Of a DNA stretch of 64,000 nt, positions 53,873-63,013 are shown one piece after another. This stretch comes from Planctomycetota bacterium. Its GTDB lineage: Bacteria > Planctomycetota > UBA1135 > UBA2386. The DNA lies in assembly GCA_028281765.1 (NCBI GenBank), contig JANQJF010000059.1, positions 186,001-250,000 on the forward strand. Direction: 5' to 3'. The position numbers were made by a program, and so were the translations under genes. The notes beneath the pieces are model-generated. The model did no database searches, was not told the DNA's origin, and saw only the letters and a program-made list of their open reading frames with translations. Each line of letters opens with the position of its first letter. The first letter of the stretch is position 1.

Positions 53873-55017
53873 GCAATCGCCGCACGATCGCTCTCGTCAG
53901 CGGAGCCGTCCTGATCGCCATCGGCGTCACCTGCGTGGTGTTCATGCGCACCACCGAGCAGCTGACGTTCTCCGCGCTCTCGTGGTGTGGCAAGGTCGAA
54001 GCTGACTGGAACGCGCGCGACTTCGTGCGCCCCGGAGCGGCGGGCGTGACCGACCGCGGCGCGGCGTGGGAGCACTACGACCAGGCCCTTCGGCTCACGC
54101 AGTCCATCGAGCAAGCGAATCAGCCGGACTGGACCCCCGCAATCGATGCGCTGCGAACCGGCGCCCGGCTCGACAACGCGAGACCCCCGGTCGACTGGTC
54201 GGCCCACTACGACCAAGAGCTCGTCCCCGTCACGCTGCAGGTGACCACGCTGGCCAAGGCGGCGGCTGAGCAGGCGACTCGCGAGCTGCCCGCAGATCCG
54301 ACCGCGAGCGTCGCACTGCTACTCGACGTCGCGACGTTCGCGGTCGACCACACGCGCGGGCCGTCGTTGGTCCACGAAGCGCTCGGCACAACGGCACTCC
54401 AGGAAGTGATCGACGCGTTGCCGCCCGAGCAGCTGCAGGCGATGCCTGACGATGCGCTGGAAGCCCTCGCGCAAGGTCTCTCGGTGCTCGACCTGCACTT
54501 CTCACCGCACCTCGGTTCGGCCGCGACCGACATCGCGATCTTCGGCGGAGCGCTCGTCGCCGATCCGACCGAGCTCGGCATGCTCGACATCGGCATCGCG
54601 GATCTGTTTCGCTACGGGTTCTCGACCCGACGCATGGCGGCGTCCGCAGTGCTCGACGTCGCGGGGGCCATCGACACTCTCGACCAGTCTCGGGGCATGC
54701 GTTGGCCGCAGCGCAAGTCGCTTTTTCACGAGTTGGCAGCCGGCCTGAGCGCATCTCCGAACCCGCTCGCCTCGTTCGTGATCCGGAACTGGATCGAGAT
54801 CGAACACGCGAAACGCAGGGTGCTCGCCGATCTCCGCCTGCTGCGGATGGCGGTCGCCTGGCGCCGCGGGGACACGGTCGAGCCGCTCCCCGATCCCCTG
54901 GGTCCGGGGCAGCTCCAGTTCATCGAAGACGGATCCGGCGCGAAGTTCCGAAGCCAAGGGACTGACGACGTCGACGGCGGGAACCCGATCGAGCGATCGG
55001 CCCCACCGCGTCGATGA
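53869..55017 (+). CDS. Membrane-anchored hypothetical protein
   Basis: 382 aa. N-terminal membrane helix (TIALVSGAVLIAIGVTCVVFM), the rest extracytoplasmic and mostly helical (repeats of Ala/Leu-rich helices: LQVTTLAKAAAEQATRELPADPTASVALLLDVATFAV...). No family recognised. Start overlaps the previous stop by ATGA, so it is translated with the toroid protein and may form a complex with it. Confidence 0.65.
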   Translation: MSNRRTIALVSGAVLIAIGVTCVVFMRTTEQLTFSALSWCGKVEADWNARDFVRPGAAGVTDRGAAWEHYDQALRLTQSIEQANQPDWTPAIDALRTGARLDNARPPVDWSAHYDQELVPVTLQVTTLAKAAAEQATRELPADPTASVALLLDVATFAVDHTRGPSLVHEALGTTALQEVIDALPPEQLQAMPDDALEALAQGLSVLDLHFSPHLGSAATDIAIFGGALVADPTELGMLDIGIADLFRYGFSTRRMAASAVLDVAGAIDTLDQSRGMRWPQRKSLFHELAAGLSASPNPLASFVIRNWIEIEHAKRRVLADLRLLRMAVAWRRGDTVEPLPDPLGPGQLQFIEDGSGAKFRSQGTDDVDGGNPIERSAPPRR

Positions 55018-55024
55018 AGTTCGT

Positions 55025-55561
55025 GTGTCCACGACCACGCCGACCCGCGACCCGAAAGAGCCGCTCGACCTCGACTTCGACGGCCCCGTCCGCGCGCGCG
55101 ACCCGCGCGAAGACGAAGACTGGTTCCTCCGCCTTCCCGAGGACGAGCAGGACCGGCTGCGCGAGCGATGGCAGTGGGAGGCGGATCGCTTTCAGGACTG
55201 GGACGAGCGCCAAGACGTGGATCGTCGCCGCATGGTGCACACCGCGGCCGCGATCTTCGCGATCGCACAGTCGCTACAGACCGGCTTCGCGATCGGCCCG
55301 CTCGTCGTCGGCCTGCTGATCGGCGCAGGTCTCGGGTTCTTCTGGGCCAAGACCGACGCCGGCCGGTTCGTCATGGGCGGCAGCATGGCGGCCGCGTTCT
55401 TCATCACGCAGGCCGTGCACGGAGTCATCGGCGTTTCCGGGATGGACATCGGCTCCGTCTACACGCTGATCCGCCTGCTGTGCGGTGGTTTGCTCGCCGT
55501 CACGCTCAGCATGGTCCTCGGCGTCAGCCGCGAGTTCCGCCGCCTCGAATCCGTGCAGTAG
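55025..55561 (+). CDS. Small integral membrane protein
   Basis: 178 aa from GTG 55025. Acidic/basic soluble N-terminus (about 1-70, RLPEDEQDRLRERWQWEADRFQDWDE), then about three membrane helices (HTAAAIFAIAQSLQTGFAIGPLVVGLLIGAGLGFFW, FVMGGSMAAAFFITQAVHGVIG, LIRLLCGGLLAVTLSMVLGV). Probably the last gene of the run starting at 48509. Function unknown. Confidence 0.65.
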   Translation: MSTTTPTRDPKEPLDLDFDGPVRARDPREDEDWFLRLPEDEQDRLRERWQWEADRFQDWDERQDVDRRRMVHTAAAIFAIAQSLQTGFAIGPLVVGLLIGAGLGFFWAKTDAGRFVMGGSMAAAFFITQAVHGVIGVSGMDIGSVYTLIRLLCGGLLAVTLSMVLGVSREFRRLESVQ

Positions 55562-55603
55562 CGCTATGGTCTCGAACCACTCTCTCCTGATTCGAGCTCG
55601 CCC

Positions 55604-56917
55604 GTGACCTCCTCCGATCCCGCCTGGTTCCGTGACACGCTCGGCGACGACTGTTCGCCGCCCGGCTTCTACCGCAGTGGCGAGCTCCACGTCGCCTACG
55701 TCGACTTCCGCGGGATGACGCTGGCCGCAGCTTCCGCAGACGGAGACGACGCCGCGCTCGCAGACCTGCGGGCCAAGGTCGAGCCGTGGATCGAGCCGCT
55801 GCGCGTTACGCCGCCGTTCACGCCGGTCGAAGAACTCAACTGGGTCGCGCAGGACGGAGACGCGCCGCCGAGCCGCCGCTTCGTGCGCACGATGTCGCCC
55901 GAGCGCGCGCGCATCGAACTCGATCTCGGCGTCGACAGCGCGCTCGTCTTCGTCGACGAGACGTCGGGCAACTTCATGATCGCCGGCCGCGGCCCGAATG
56001 GTCAGCCACAGATCCAGCGACTCGGCAACCCGGTGCACGGCGACGACGACGAAGCGCCTCCGCGCGCGATCCCGGGACGCACGCCGGACGACGAGAAGAT
56101 CGCGAAGCTGCGCGCGGAGAAGGCGCAACGCATCCGCACGATCCTGCGCTGCCCGCAATGCCACGGTGAACTCCTCGACCGAGACGACGGCATGCTCTGC
56201 AGCCCATGCTCGCGCATGTACCCGATGTTCGACGGCCGCCCCCTGTTCGCGGCCGAAGGTTACGACGCCGAGGCCGAAGGTCAGTGGAAGTCGGAGAACA
56301 CCTACGGTCAGCAGGTGCTCTCGATGATCGAGCAGAACCGGGACGGCTGGGTGCTGGACTGTGGCTCCGGCAGTCCGAGCACGGGCTTCTACAACGTCGT
56401 CCACCTCGACCTGCACTCGTTCCCGAACGTGGACGTGATCACGGACGGCGCAGCTCTGCCGTTCGCGGACAACACGTTCGACGCCGTGCTGTCCGAGGCC
56501 GTGCTCGAACACGTGCGCGACCCAAACGCGTACACCGCCGAGGTCACCCGCGTGCTGAAACCGGGCGGCCTCGTCCGCATCGACGTCGCGTTCATGACGC
56601 CGTATCACGGGGTGCCGGACCACTTCTTCAACATGACGCGCTCGGGCCTGCAGCTCGTCGTCGAGAACGCCGGACTCGAGATCGAGTCGATCGACCCCGG
56701 CCCCCACCAGCACCCGTTCGTCGCGCTGTCGCTGATGCTGAACCAGTACGTGCTCGGCACGCCGGACCCGGGCAAGAAGCAGCGCTTCCTCGACATGACG
56801 ATCACCGACGCGATCGATCGTCTGGCGGCCGGAGGCGGGGATCCGTTCGATGGCGTGACGCGCGAGGGGCAGGACATCCTCGCCGCCGGGTTCTCCTGTG
56901 TCGCGCGTAAGCGCTGA
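55604..56917 (+). CDS. SAM-dependent methyltransferase with Trm112-like zinc ribbon
   Basis: 437 aa from GTG 55604. Residues 1-155 form an unrecognised N-terminal domain with a PilZ- or cupin-like beta content. A Trm112-type four-Cys ribbon follows (ILRCPQCHGELLDRDDGMLCSPCSRMYPMFDGRPLF). The class I methyltransferase core has motif I VLDCGSGSP, DITDG-type acidic loop, LSEAVLEHVRDP (motif IV) and VLKPGGLVRID (motif V). This fusion is common for enzymes modifying small molecules or surface sugars; substrate unknown. Confidence 0.82.
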   Translation: MTSSDPAWFRDTLGDDCSPPGFYRSGELHVAYVDFRGMTLAAASADGDDAALADLRAKVEPWIEPLRVTPPFTPVEELNWVAQDGDAPPSRRFVRTMSPERARIELDLGVDSALVFVDETSGNFMIAGRGPNGQPQIQRLGNPVHGDDDEAPPRAIPGRTPDDEKIAKLRAEKAQRIRTILRCPQCHGELLDRDDGMLCSPCSRMYPMFDGRPLFAAEGYDAEAEGQWKSENTYGQQVLSMIEQNRDGWVLDCGSGSPSTGFYNVVHLDLHSFPNVDVITDGAALPFADNTFDAVLSEAVLEHVRDPNAYTAEVTRVLKPGGLVRIDVAFMTPYHGVPDHFFNMTRSGLQLVVENAGLEIESIDPGPHQHPFVALSLMLNQYVLGTPDPGKKQRFLDMTITDAIDRLAAGGGDPFDGVTREGQDILAAGFSCVARKR

Positions 56918-56987
56918 CTTAAGAGAGTCTTAGATCTCCTCGCCGCGACGGGCCGGCGCGGACGCCGAGGGAACCGAGACCCAGTGC

Positions 56988-57022
56988 TTGACCGACTGTA
57001 TTAGTTGCACTAATACAGTCGG
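56988..57022 (+). promoter_or_regulatory. Promoter overlapped by a 31-bp operator (ytrA-type)
   Basis: TTGACC (56988-56993), a 17-bp spacer and TAATAC (57011-57016) form a near-consensus promoter. A perfect inverted repeat with 13-bp arms and a 5-bp spacer (56992-57022, CCGACTGTATTAG / CTAATACAGTCGG) covers it. Transcription would start near 57023, leaving a leader of about eight bases before the ATG at 57031. Autoregulation by the adjacent GntR/YtrA protein is the obvious reading. Confidence 0.8.
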
Positions 57023-57030
57023 TACACCTG

Positions 57031-57456
57031 ATGATCCTCCGTATCGATCCCCAATCCGCCGAGCCGATCTTCGAACAGATCGCCTTCCAGGTGAAAGCCA
57101 CCGTCGCCCGCGGCCAGGTCGAAGCCGGCTACAAGCTGCCGTCGGTGCGTGAGCTCGCGCGGGAGCTGTCGATCAACCCCAACACCGTCGTCCGCGCCTA
57201 CGACGTGCTGGAGAAGGACGGCGTCATCGTCCGCCGCAAGGGCGCCGGCTGCTTCACGACCGGGCGCGGGTCCGAGCTCGCCGCGCCGCGCAAGCGTGAG
57301 CAGCTGCGCGAACTGCTGCAGCGCGCCGCGACCGAGGCGTTCCACCTCGGCTTCACGCCGGACGACATCCGCACCGCGCTCGACCGCGCTCTGGAGCGGC
57401 TGCAGTTCCGCGGTGACGAGACACGGGGCGAAGAGAAACAGGAGAACAACTCATGA
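57031..57456 (+). CDS. ytrA: GntR-family transcriptional regulator, YtrA subfamily
   Basis: 141 aa. Winged helix-turn-helix (about 10-75) with PIFEQIAFQVKATVARGQVEAGYKLPSVRELARELSINPNTVVRAYDVLEKDGVIVRRKGAGCF, then a short helical YtrA-type dimerisation tail. It sits behind a promoter overlapped by a palindrome and directly before the ABC genes, as typical for YtrA regulators that repress their own ABC operon until an envelope-acting compound is present. Overlaps the ATPase gene by ATGA. Confidence 0.9.
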   Translation: MILRIDPQSAEPIFEQIAFQVKATVARGQVEAGYKLPSVRELARELSINPNTVVRAYDVLEKDGVIVRRKGAGCFTTGRGSELAAPRKREQLRELLQRAATEAFHLGFTPDDIRTALDRALERLQFRGDETRGEEKQENNS

Positions 57457-58379
57457 CCAGCGCGATCCGCTTCGACCGCGTCCACCGCTACTTCGCCGAC
57501 CACGCCGTGCTGCGCGGGCTCGACTTCACGGTCGAGCCGGGCAGCATCTTCGCGCTCCTCGGCCGCAACGGCGCGGGCAAGACGACGGCGCTCCGCATCC
57601 TGCTCGGCTTCCTGGAGCCGCACCACGGCTACTGCGAGATTCTCGGCACCGACAGCCGCAAGCTGTCCCCGCGCGAGCGCGGCAAGATCGCCTACGTCGG
57701 CGAGGACCACCGACTCTACGCGTCGATGCGCGTGCGCGAGGCGATCGAGTTCGAGGCCGGCACCCGCGTCGGCTTCCGCCGCGACTTCGTGACGAAAGCG
57801 ATCGATCGATGCGCAATCCCGCTCGGGCAGCGCATCTTCCAGCTGTCGCGCGGCCAGCGCGCCCAGCTCGCCCTCGTGCTGTCGGTCGGCACGGAGCCAG
57901 AACTCCTCATCTTCGACGATCCCGCGCTCGGGCTCGACGCGGTCATGCGCCGTGAACTGCTCGACGCGTTGATCGACCTGCTGGCCGAAGTCGGCTGCAC
58001 CGTGCTGTTCTCGTCGCATCACCTGCACGACGTCGAACGCATCGCCGACCGCGTCGGCATTCTGCACGGCGGACAGCTGATCGTCGATGCGACTCTCGAC
58101 GATCTGAAGTCCCGCGTGCAACGACGCGCGTGGATTGGCACAGGCACACCACCCCCGGTCGCAGGGACACTCTGCTGCCGTCGGCGTCGCGACGGCTACG
58201 ACCTTACGCTCCTCGACGTCGACGCGACGACCGAGAACGCGCTCACGTCCGGTGGCGCCCAGCTCGCCCCCCCGTCGACGCCGACGCTCGAAGAGCTGTT
58301 CCTGGACCTGACTGCCGACGATCGCAGCGGGATCTTCTCCGCCAGCCCGTCGGACCAAGCGCACGAGGCCTCCGCATGA
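57453..58379 (+). CDS. ABC transporter ATP-binding protein
   Basis: 308 aa. Walker A GRNGAGKTT (37-45), signature LSRGQ (131-135), Walker B LLIFDDP with Asp155 and Asp156 where the catalytic Glu usually sits, and switch His189 in FSSHH. A C-terminal extension (about 225-308) is specific to this exporter group. Forms an exporter with the overlapping permease. The Glu-to-Asp change should lower but may not abolish hydrolysis. Confidence 0.9.
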   Translation: MTSAIRFDRVHRYFADHAVLRGLDFTVEPGSIFALLGRNGAGKTTALRILLGFLEPHHGYCEILGTDSRKLSPRERGKIAYVGEDHRLYASMRVREAIEFEAGTRVGFRRDFVTKAIDRCAIPLGQRIFQLSRGQRAQLALVLSVGTEPELLIFDDPALGLDAVMRRELLDALIDLLAEVGCTVLFSSHHLHDVERIADRVGILHGGQLIVDATLDDLKSRVQRRAWIGTGTPPPVAGTLCCRRRRDGYDLTLLDVDATTENALTSGGAQLAPPSTPTLEELFLDLTADDRSGIFSASPSDQAHEASA

Positions 58380-60283
58380 ATCCGACGCACGCATTGCTGT
58401 CCAAGGACAACCTCTGGACTCTCGCGCTCACCGCGATCGGCGCGGGTGCGCTGCTGATCGCCTACTCGATGCGCGGCTTCGACTCGATGTGGATGTTCCC
58501 GCCGCGCCACACCGACGAGCTGTTCGCGACGTCGTGGATCGCCGGACTCGTGCTCGGCATCTTCGCCGGCGTGCGCGACGAGGTGACCGGCACGTCGGAG
58601 TATCTGTTCCATCGCCCGCTGTCCCAGGCCCGCATCCACGCAGCGCGCATCGTCAACTGTGCGATCGTGCTGTTCGCGTGGTTCCTCGTGCCACCGATCG
58701 CGCACTGGGTCATCGAGTTTCTGTTTGGCGACCTTGCGTCGTTCGGGATGCCGAGCTTCGTGCTCGACCACTGGACGATCAACGCGGTCATGGTGAGCGC
58801 GTGCGCCGTCGGCCTCTTCGCGTCGACGATCCCGACGCGCTCGATCCTCGTCCGGGTCCTCGCCGCCGGGACCGGCATCCTCGTGATGCTGTCCTCCTCG
58901 CTGCTGCTCAGCGGCGACGCCGTCACTGCCACGGGTCCTTGGCTGCTCGTCCACGCCGCGATCACAACCGTATTCTTGGCCGGCTCGTTCGCCAACGTCG
59001 GCAAACTCGCCGATGACGACCGCCCGATGGCGCGCCTCTCCCGCGTCGCCGCGGGCTCGATCGTCGCACTGACGGTGTCCGGCTCGAGCGTGTTGGGCAT
59101 TGCCCTGCTGCAAGAAGAGCACGAGTTCGAGCGTCGCCAGGCGCACCCGCGCATCGTGCAGACTCCGGCCGGCACGATCCACCTGTGCGATCAGGTGCGC
59201 GTTCCGGAGACGTTCGAGCGCGAATGGCTCGAGGTGAACGAAGACCACGTGCGCACCGGCACGAAGCTCCCACACGCGAGCCGGGTCGGTCGGGTCTGGC
59301 CCGGCCACAAGTACGGCGACTTCGGGCTCAACACGCCCCGCTTCCGGCTCGACCGGCGGCGGCGCGCGGACAACTACCAAGCCGCCGTCGACACCGATAC
59401 GGGCCTCGTCCACGTCGCGTGGAGCGCAGCGCGGTGGTCGATCCCCGATCGCTTCGAAGTCGTCGGGCGCAGCCAGGAGAACGAACGCTTCTCTGACGAC
59501 GCTCGCATCCTCCATACGCCGGACGCACCCGATCTCTGGATCGTGGACTCCGGTGCGCTGTGGCGACTGCGGAGTCACGGCGCACCACGCTTCTTCCAGC
59601 CGGTCGCGTTGCCCGACGGGGACCGACTGCGCGAGCACCAGACCGTCCATCTCGGCGATCGAGACATCCTCCATCCGCTCGGGTTCTCCGACTCCAGCAC
59701 CGTCGCTCTGATCGGCGACAAGGGCGTCTACGTCATCGGTGACGAGCTCCGAGCCGCGCCGAAAGCCATCCGCTCCGAACTGGTGCAGCCGCCGTCGCTG
59801 CTTCTCGAAGCGGTCGATCCGGATCCGATCACGCCGACGATCGCGGTCGTCGACGCCGACGGAGAAGAGCGCTTCCGCCACACGTTCGAACTCCAGCGAT
59901 TCGAGGAGACCGCGCACGGTGTCCTGACGCTGTTTTGGAGTCTGCTGCGTCCACCGGCCGTCCAGGCCGTGACCGGCTCGTTCGGGGACCGCGGACTCGC
60001 AACCGGATTCTCGTCGCAGCCGTTCCTCGACCCGCTCGTCGCCGACCGTCGACGCGCGTGGCTGACGTTCTGCTGCATCGCGGTCGGACTCCTCTGCGCG
60101 TTCGGCACGCACCGCATGCTGTGCCGACGAGACGTCGACGCGAACGCGCGCCGCTTCTGGATCGCGTGGTCGATCGTCCTCGGACCCGCCGGGCTGCTCA
60201 GCGCTGCGCTTTTCGAACGTCGCCGCGCGCACGCCGATCGCCCTGTCCTCGAAATAGCTCCCCCACTCATTCGATCTGCCTAG
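58376..60283 (+). CDS. ABC transporter permease with large soluble insertion
   Basis: 635 aa. About seven membrane helices: five to six in residues 10-250 (TLALTAIGAGALLIAYSM, TSWIAGLVLGIFAG, IVNCAIVLFAWFLVPPIAHWVI, INAVMVSACAVGLFAST, VLAAGTGILVMLSSSLLL, AAITTVFLAGSF, AAGSIVALTVSGSSVLGIALL) and two at the end (AWLTFCCIAVGLLCAFG, FWIAWSIVLGPAGLLSAALF). Between them lies a soluble domain of about 270 residues, beta-propeller-like, probably outside the cytoplasm. Start overlaps the ATPase stop. YtrA-linked permeases normally lack such a domain. Confidence 0.78.
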   Translation: MNPTHALLSKDNLWTLALTAIGAGALLIAYSMRGFDSMWMFPPRHTDELFATSWIAGLVLGIFAGVRDEVTGTSEYLFHRPLSQARIHAARIVNCAIVLFAWFLVPPIAHWVIEFLFGDLASFGMPSFVLDHWTINAVMVSACAVGLFASTIPTRSILVRVLAAGTGILVMLSSSLLLSGDAVTATGPWLLVHAAITTVFLAGSFANVGKLADDDRPMARLSRVAAGSIVALTVSGSSVLGIALLQEEHEFERRQAHPRIVQTPAGTIHLCDQVRVPETFEREWLEVNEDHVRTGTKLPHASRVGRVWPGHKYGDFGLNTPRFRLDRRRRADNYQAAVDTDTGLVHVAWSAARWSIPDRFEVVGRSQENERFSDDARILHTPDAPDLWIVDSGALWRLRSHGAPRFFQPVALPDGDRLREHQTVHLGDRDILHPLGFSDSSTVALIGDKGVYVIGDELRAAPKAIRSELVQPPSLLLEAVDPDPITPTIAVVDADGEERFRHTFELQRFEETAHGVLTLFWSLLRPPAVQAVTGSFGDRGLATGFSSQPFLDPLVADRRRAWLTFCCIAVGLLCAFGTHRMLCRRDVDANARRFWIAWSIVLGPAGLLSAALFERRRAHADRPVLEIAPPLIRSA

Positions 60284-60320
60284 CCGCTTTCCCGATCCCG
60301 ACACCAACCAAGACGCCGAC

Positions 60321-62156
60321 ATGCTCACCCGCATCCTCCTCCTCGCACTCAGCCTGACGACCGCAGGCGAAGTCTCCGCACAGCAGCCTCGCGACGCCGA
60401 CGCAGGCAAGCGCATCGTCGGCCGCGGCTACGACAAGCTGTCCCCCTTCCGCGCGATGCGCCAGTCGGCCAGTGGTGGACTCGAAGTGCAGATCGACGAC
60501 GCGACGTGGTACGGCCTCGAATCGATCGAAGGCATCGACACTCCGTCGCTGATCCGCCGCACGCGCGGCCTCTGCGGCAACAAGTGGTTCGAGCGCATCA
60601 CCGAAGACCTCGTCGAAGTGCTCACCGTGCTCGAGAAGGCGCCCGGCGAGTCCGTCGATCTGCAGGTCCGTCGACTCGACGACGGCAAGCTCGTCGAACT
60701 CGCCGACACGTTGATGACGCGCGACAACCGCCAGCGACTGCTGCGCGCGAATCGCTCGAACGATCGACGTGACGACGACCGCGAACGTCGTCGGCCGGAG
60801 CTGACGAAGCGCGGCGCGATCGCCGATCTCGGCGAGCTGCAGGGACTCCTCGACGAGCACTTCTCATACCGCGACCTCAACGGTGTCGACCTGCCGAAGC
60901 TCATCGCCGGCGCGACGAAGACTCTGGAAAAGGGCGCTCCGCGCAAGTTCGACCTCGCGCGCGAAGTCGACTCGATCCTCCGCGCGTTCGGTGACGGTCA
61001 CACGCGGCTGCGCGGCGCCTCGTCCTTGAACCGGAACGGCTTCCTGCCGTTCTTGGTCGACAAGACCAACGCCGGCTACGTCGCGTTCCGCGCCGACCGG
61101 TCGGGCTTCGTCGACGACGAGCATCCGTTCTTGGTCTCGATCGACGGCAAGCCGCTCGAGGCCTGGCTCGAGGCATCGCGCGCGCGTGCGACCCAGGGTT
61201 CGCCGCAGACGATCGAGTATCAGGCGATCCGCGGACTGCGCTTTCTCGCCGAACTGCGCGACGCGCTCGGCATCGCGCAGAGTGCGAAGGTGACCGTTCG
61301 CCTGCGTGGCGAGTCGGGCGAGACCGAGTCGACGCATCGCATCGCCCCGCGCCGCCGACCGATCTACGGCGACTGGCCGCGTGACAAGAGCCATCGCACT
61401 CTCGACGGCAACATCGGTTACCTGCGCGTTCCGGAGATGACCAGCGACGAGAACGTGCTGCGCGAGCTCGACGACGCGATGGACGGCTTCCGCAAGACGA
61501 AGGGGCTGATCATCGACGTCCGCGGCAACGGTGGCGGCACCCGCGCGATCCTCCGCCGGTTGTTCCCGTACTTCATGAAGAAGAACGAGGCTCCGCACGT
61601 CGCGAACATCGCCGCGTACCGCCTCGCGCCGGACTCCGGACCGATGCCCGAGCGCGGCTACCTCGACAATCGCTGGCTCTACCCCGCGTCGTGGAGCGGC
61701 TGGACGAAGGCGCAGCGGCGCTCGATCCAGAAGGCGAAGAAGCGGTTCCGCCCGAAGTGGAAGCTGCCGAAGGGCAAGTTCTCGGACTGGCACTACTTCG
61801 TGCTCGACCGCTCGGCGAACGCCGACGCGTACCACTACGACAAGCCGGTCGTGATCCTGCTCGATCGCGGCTGCTTCTCGGCCACCGACATCTTCCTCAG
61901 CGCCTTCAAGGGCTGGCGCGGCGTGACGATGGTCGGCACGCCCAGCGGCGGCGGCAGCGGCCGCTCCCGTGGGCATCGCCTGCCGAACAGCGGGCTCGAA
62001 CTCCGGATCTCGTCGATGGCGTCGTTCCGCCCCAACGGCCTGCTCTACGAGCGCCGCGGCGTCCATCCCGACCTCCTCGTCGAGCGCGCTCCGGCCGATC
62101 TCATCGACGAGTCGAGCGATAACCAGCTGCAGGCCGCGCTCGGTCGGCTGCGCTGA
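60321..62156 (+). CDS. Secreted S41-family (C-terminal processing-like) peptidase
   Basis: 611 aa. Signal peptide MLTRILLLALSLTTAGEVSAQ. A PDZ-like region about 40-120, a helical insertion, then the TSPc/S41 core from about 340: YLRVPEM, GLIIDVRGNGGGTRAIL, VVILLDRGCFSATDIFLSAFKG with nucleophile Ser520, and GTPSGGGSGRSRGHRLPNSGLEL. The usual Lys four residues after the Ser is not obvious (SATDIF), so this is closer to the tricorn-core-like/RBP-like S41 branch, where the dyad differs. Cell-envelope proteolysis. Confidence 0.75.
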   Translation: MLTRILLLALSLTTAGEVSAQQPRDADAGKRIVGRGYDKLSPFRAMRQSASGGLEVQIDDATWYGLESIEGIDTPSLIRRTRGLCGNKWFERITEDLVEVLTVLEKAPGESVDLQVRRLDDGKLVELADTLMTRDNRQRLLRANRSNDRRDDDRERRRPELTKRGAIADLGELQGLLDEHFSYRDLNGVDLPKLIAGATKTLEKGAPRKFDLAREVDSILRAFGDGHTRLRGASSLNRNGFLPFLVDKTNAGYVAFRADRSGFVDDEHPFLVSIDGKPLEAWLEASRARATQGSPQTIEYQAIRGLRFLAELRDALGIAQSAKVTVRLRGESGETESTHRIAPRRRPIYGDWPRDKSHRTLDGNIGYLRVPEMTSDENVLRELDDAMDGFRKTKGLIIDVRGNGGGTRAILRRLFPYFMKKNEAPHVANIAAYRLAPDSGPMPERGYLDNRWLYPASWSGWTKAQRRSIQKAKKRFRPKWKLPKGKFSDWHYFVLDRSANADAYHYDKPVVILLDRGCFSATDIFLSAFKGWRGVTMVGTPSGGGSGRSRGHRLPNSGLELRISSMASFRPNGLLYERRGVHPDLLVERAPADLIDESSDNQLQAALGRLR

Positions 62157-62185
62157 GCGGTCGGTGCGGCGACGTCGACGCCGGC

Positions 62186-62971
62186 GTGCACGGCGACCCG
62201 CGCACGGGATGCGCGATGACGACGCTGACTCTCGACGCGGGCTGCTACCGCGTGACTCCGATCGCCGGGAGGTTCACCGCCTGGCATCCGTGGAGCGTCA
62301 ACCTCAACTGCAACCCCGATGGCTCGTGCGAGCGCGGCTGGACCATGATGTTCAACGTGCACGAGGCCGCGACCGGCGACGTAATCGTGCTGTCGCGGCC
62401 GGCGCCGTCGTTCTGCGAGACGGAGGCACTCGCGCTCGACACGGCAGTCGCAGTGAACTTCTCGCTCCCTGTGACAACCGAGGTCGCGTTCGCGATCCCC
62501 GACTCGTGCGATACGAATCAGCTGGTCGACAACCTCGGCGGCGTCACGCTGCGCGTCGACCCGGCGTGCCCGAACGACGCGAACGTGTTCGCGATCGGAG
62601 CCGGGACGCCGGGAACTTCCGGAGTCCCTCAGCTCTCGCTCGACGGCCTGCCGGTACCGGGCACCGACTTCTCGATGGACGTGAGCAGCGCGGCCCCATC
62701 GGCGCTCGCCGCGCTGTTCGTCGCGTTCAACGACACGCCCGCAGACATTCTGCTGCCACAGTTCGGCGCGATGCTGCTCACGGGCAGCCCTCTCGTCGTC
62801 GTGTCGATGGCGACCGACGACAACGGCGAGGCGTCCGTACCGGTTTCGATCGAGCCCGGTCAGGTGACGCTGTGCGGCTCGATCATTCTCTTGCAGGCGA
62901 TCGTGGCCGACCCCACCGCGACCGGCGGCATCGCGTTCAGCGCGGGCCTGGCGATGACCATCGGTAAGTAG
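62186..62971 (+). CDS. Secreted-type protein with shared C-terminal domain, no signal peptide
   Basis: 261 aa from GTG 62186 (ATG 62216 also possible). The last about 120 residues (GTPGTSGVPQLSLDGLPVPGTDFSMDVSSAAPSALAALFVAF ... ) are the shared C-terminal domain, and the first part has paired cysteines (GCYRVTP, NLNCNPDGSCERGW) as in exported proteins. No hydrophobic export signal precedes it, although the frame is open upstream through 62158, 29 bp after the peptidase stop. Probably a 5'-truncated relative or a gene whose true start is missing. Confidence 0.55.
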   Translation: MHGDPRTGCAMTTLTLDAGCYRVTPIAGRFTAWHPWSVNLNCNPDGSCERGWTMMFNVHEAATGDVIVLSRPAPSFCETEALALDTAVAVNFSLPVTTEVAFAIPDSCDTNQLVDNLGGVTLRVDPACPNDANVFAIGAGTPGTSGVPQLSLDGLPVPGTDFSMDVSSAAPSALAALFVAFNDTPADILLPQFGAMLLTGSPLVVVSMATDDNGEASVPVSIEPGQVTLCGSIILLQAIVADPTATGGIAFSAGLAMTIGK

Positions 62972-63013
62972 CTTGCATCCGCGACCCGGTGCACGCGAAC
63001 ATCGCGCGCAACG

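Noticed and set aside
58196-60415. 739-codon open frame opposite the ABC permease
   Set aside because: No membrane or domain signal and antisense to coupled ABC genes.
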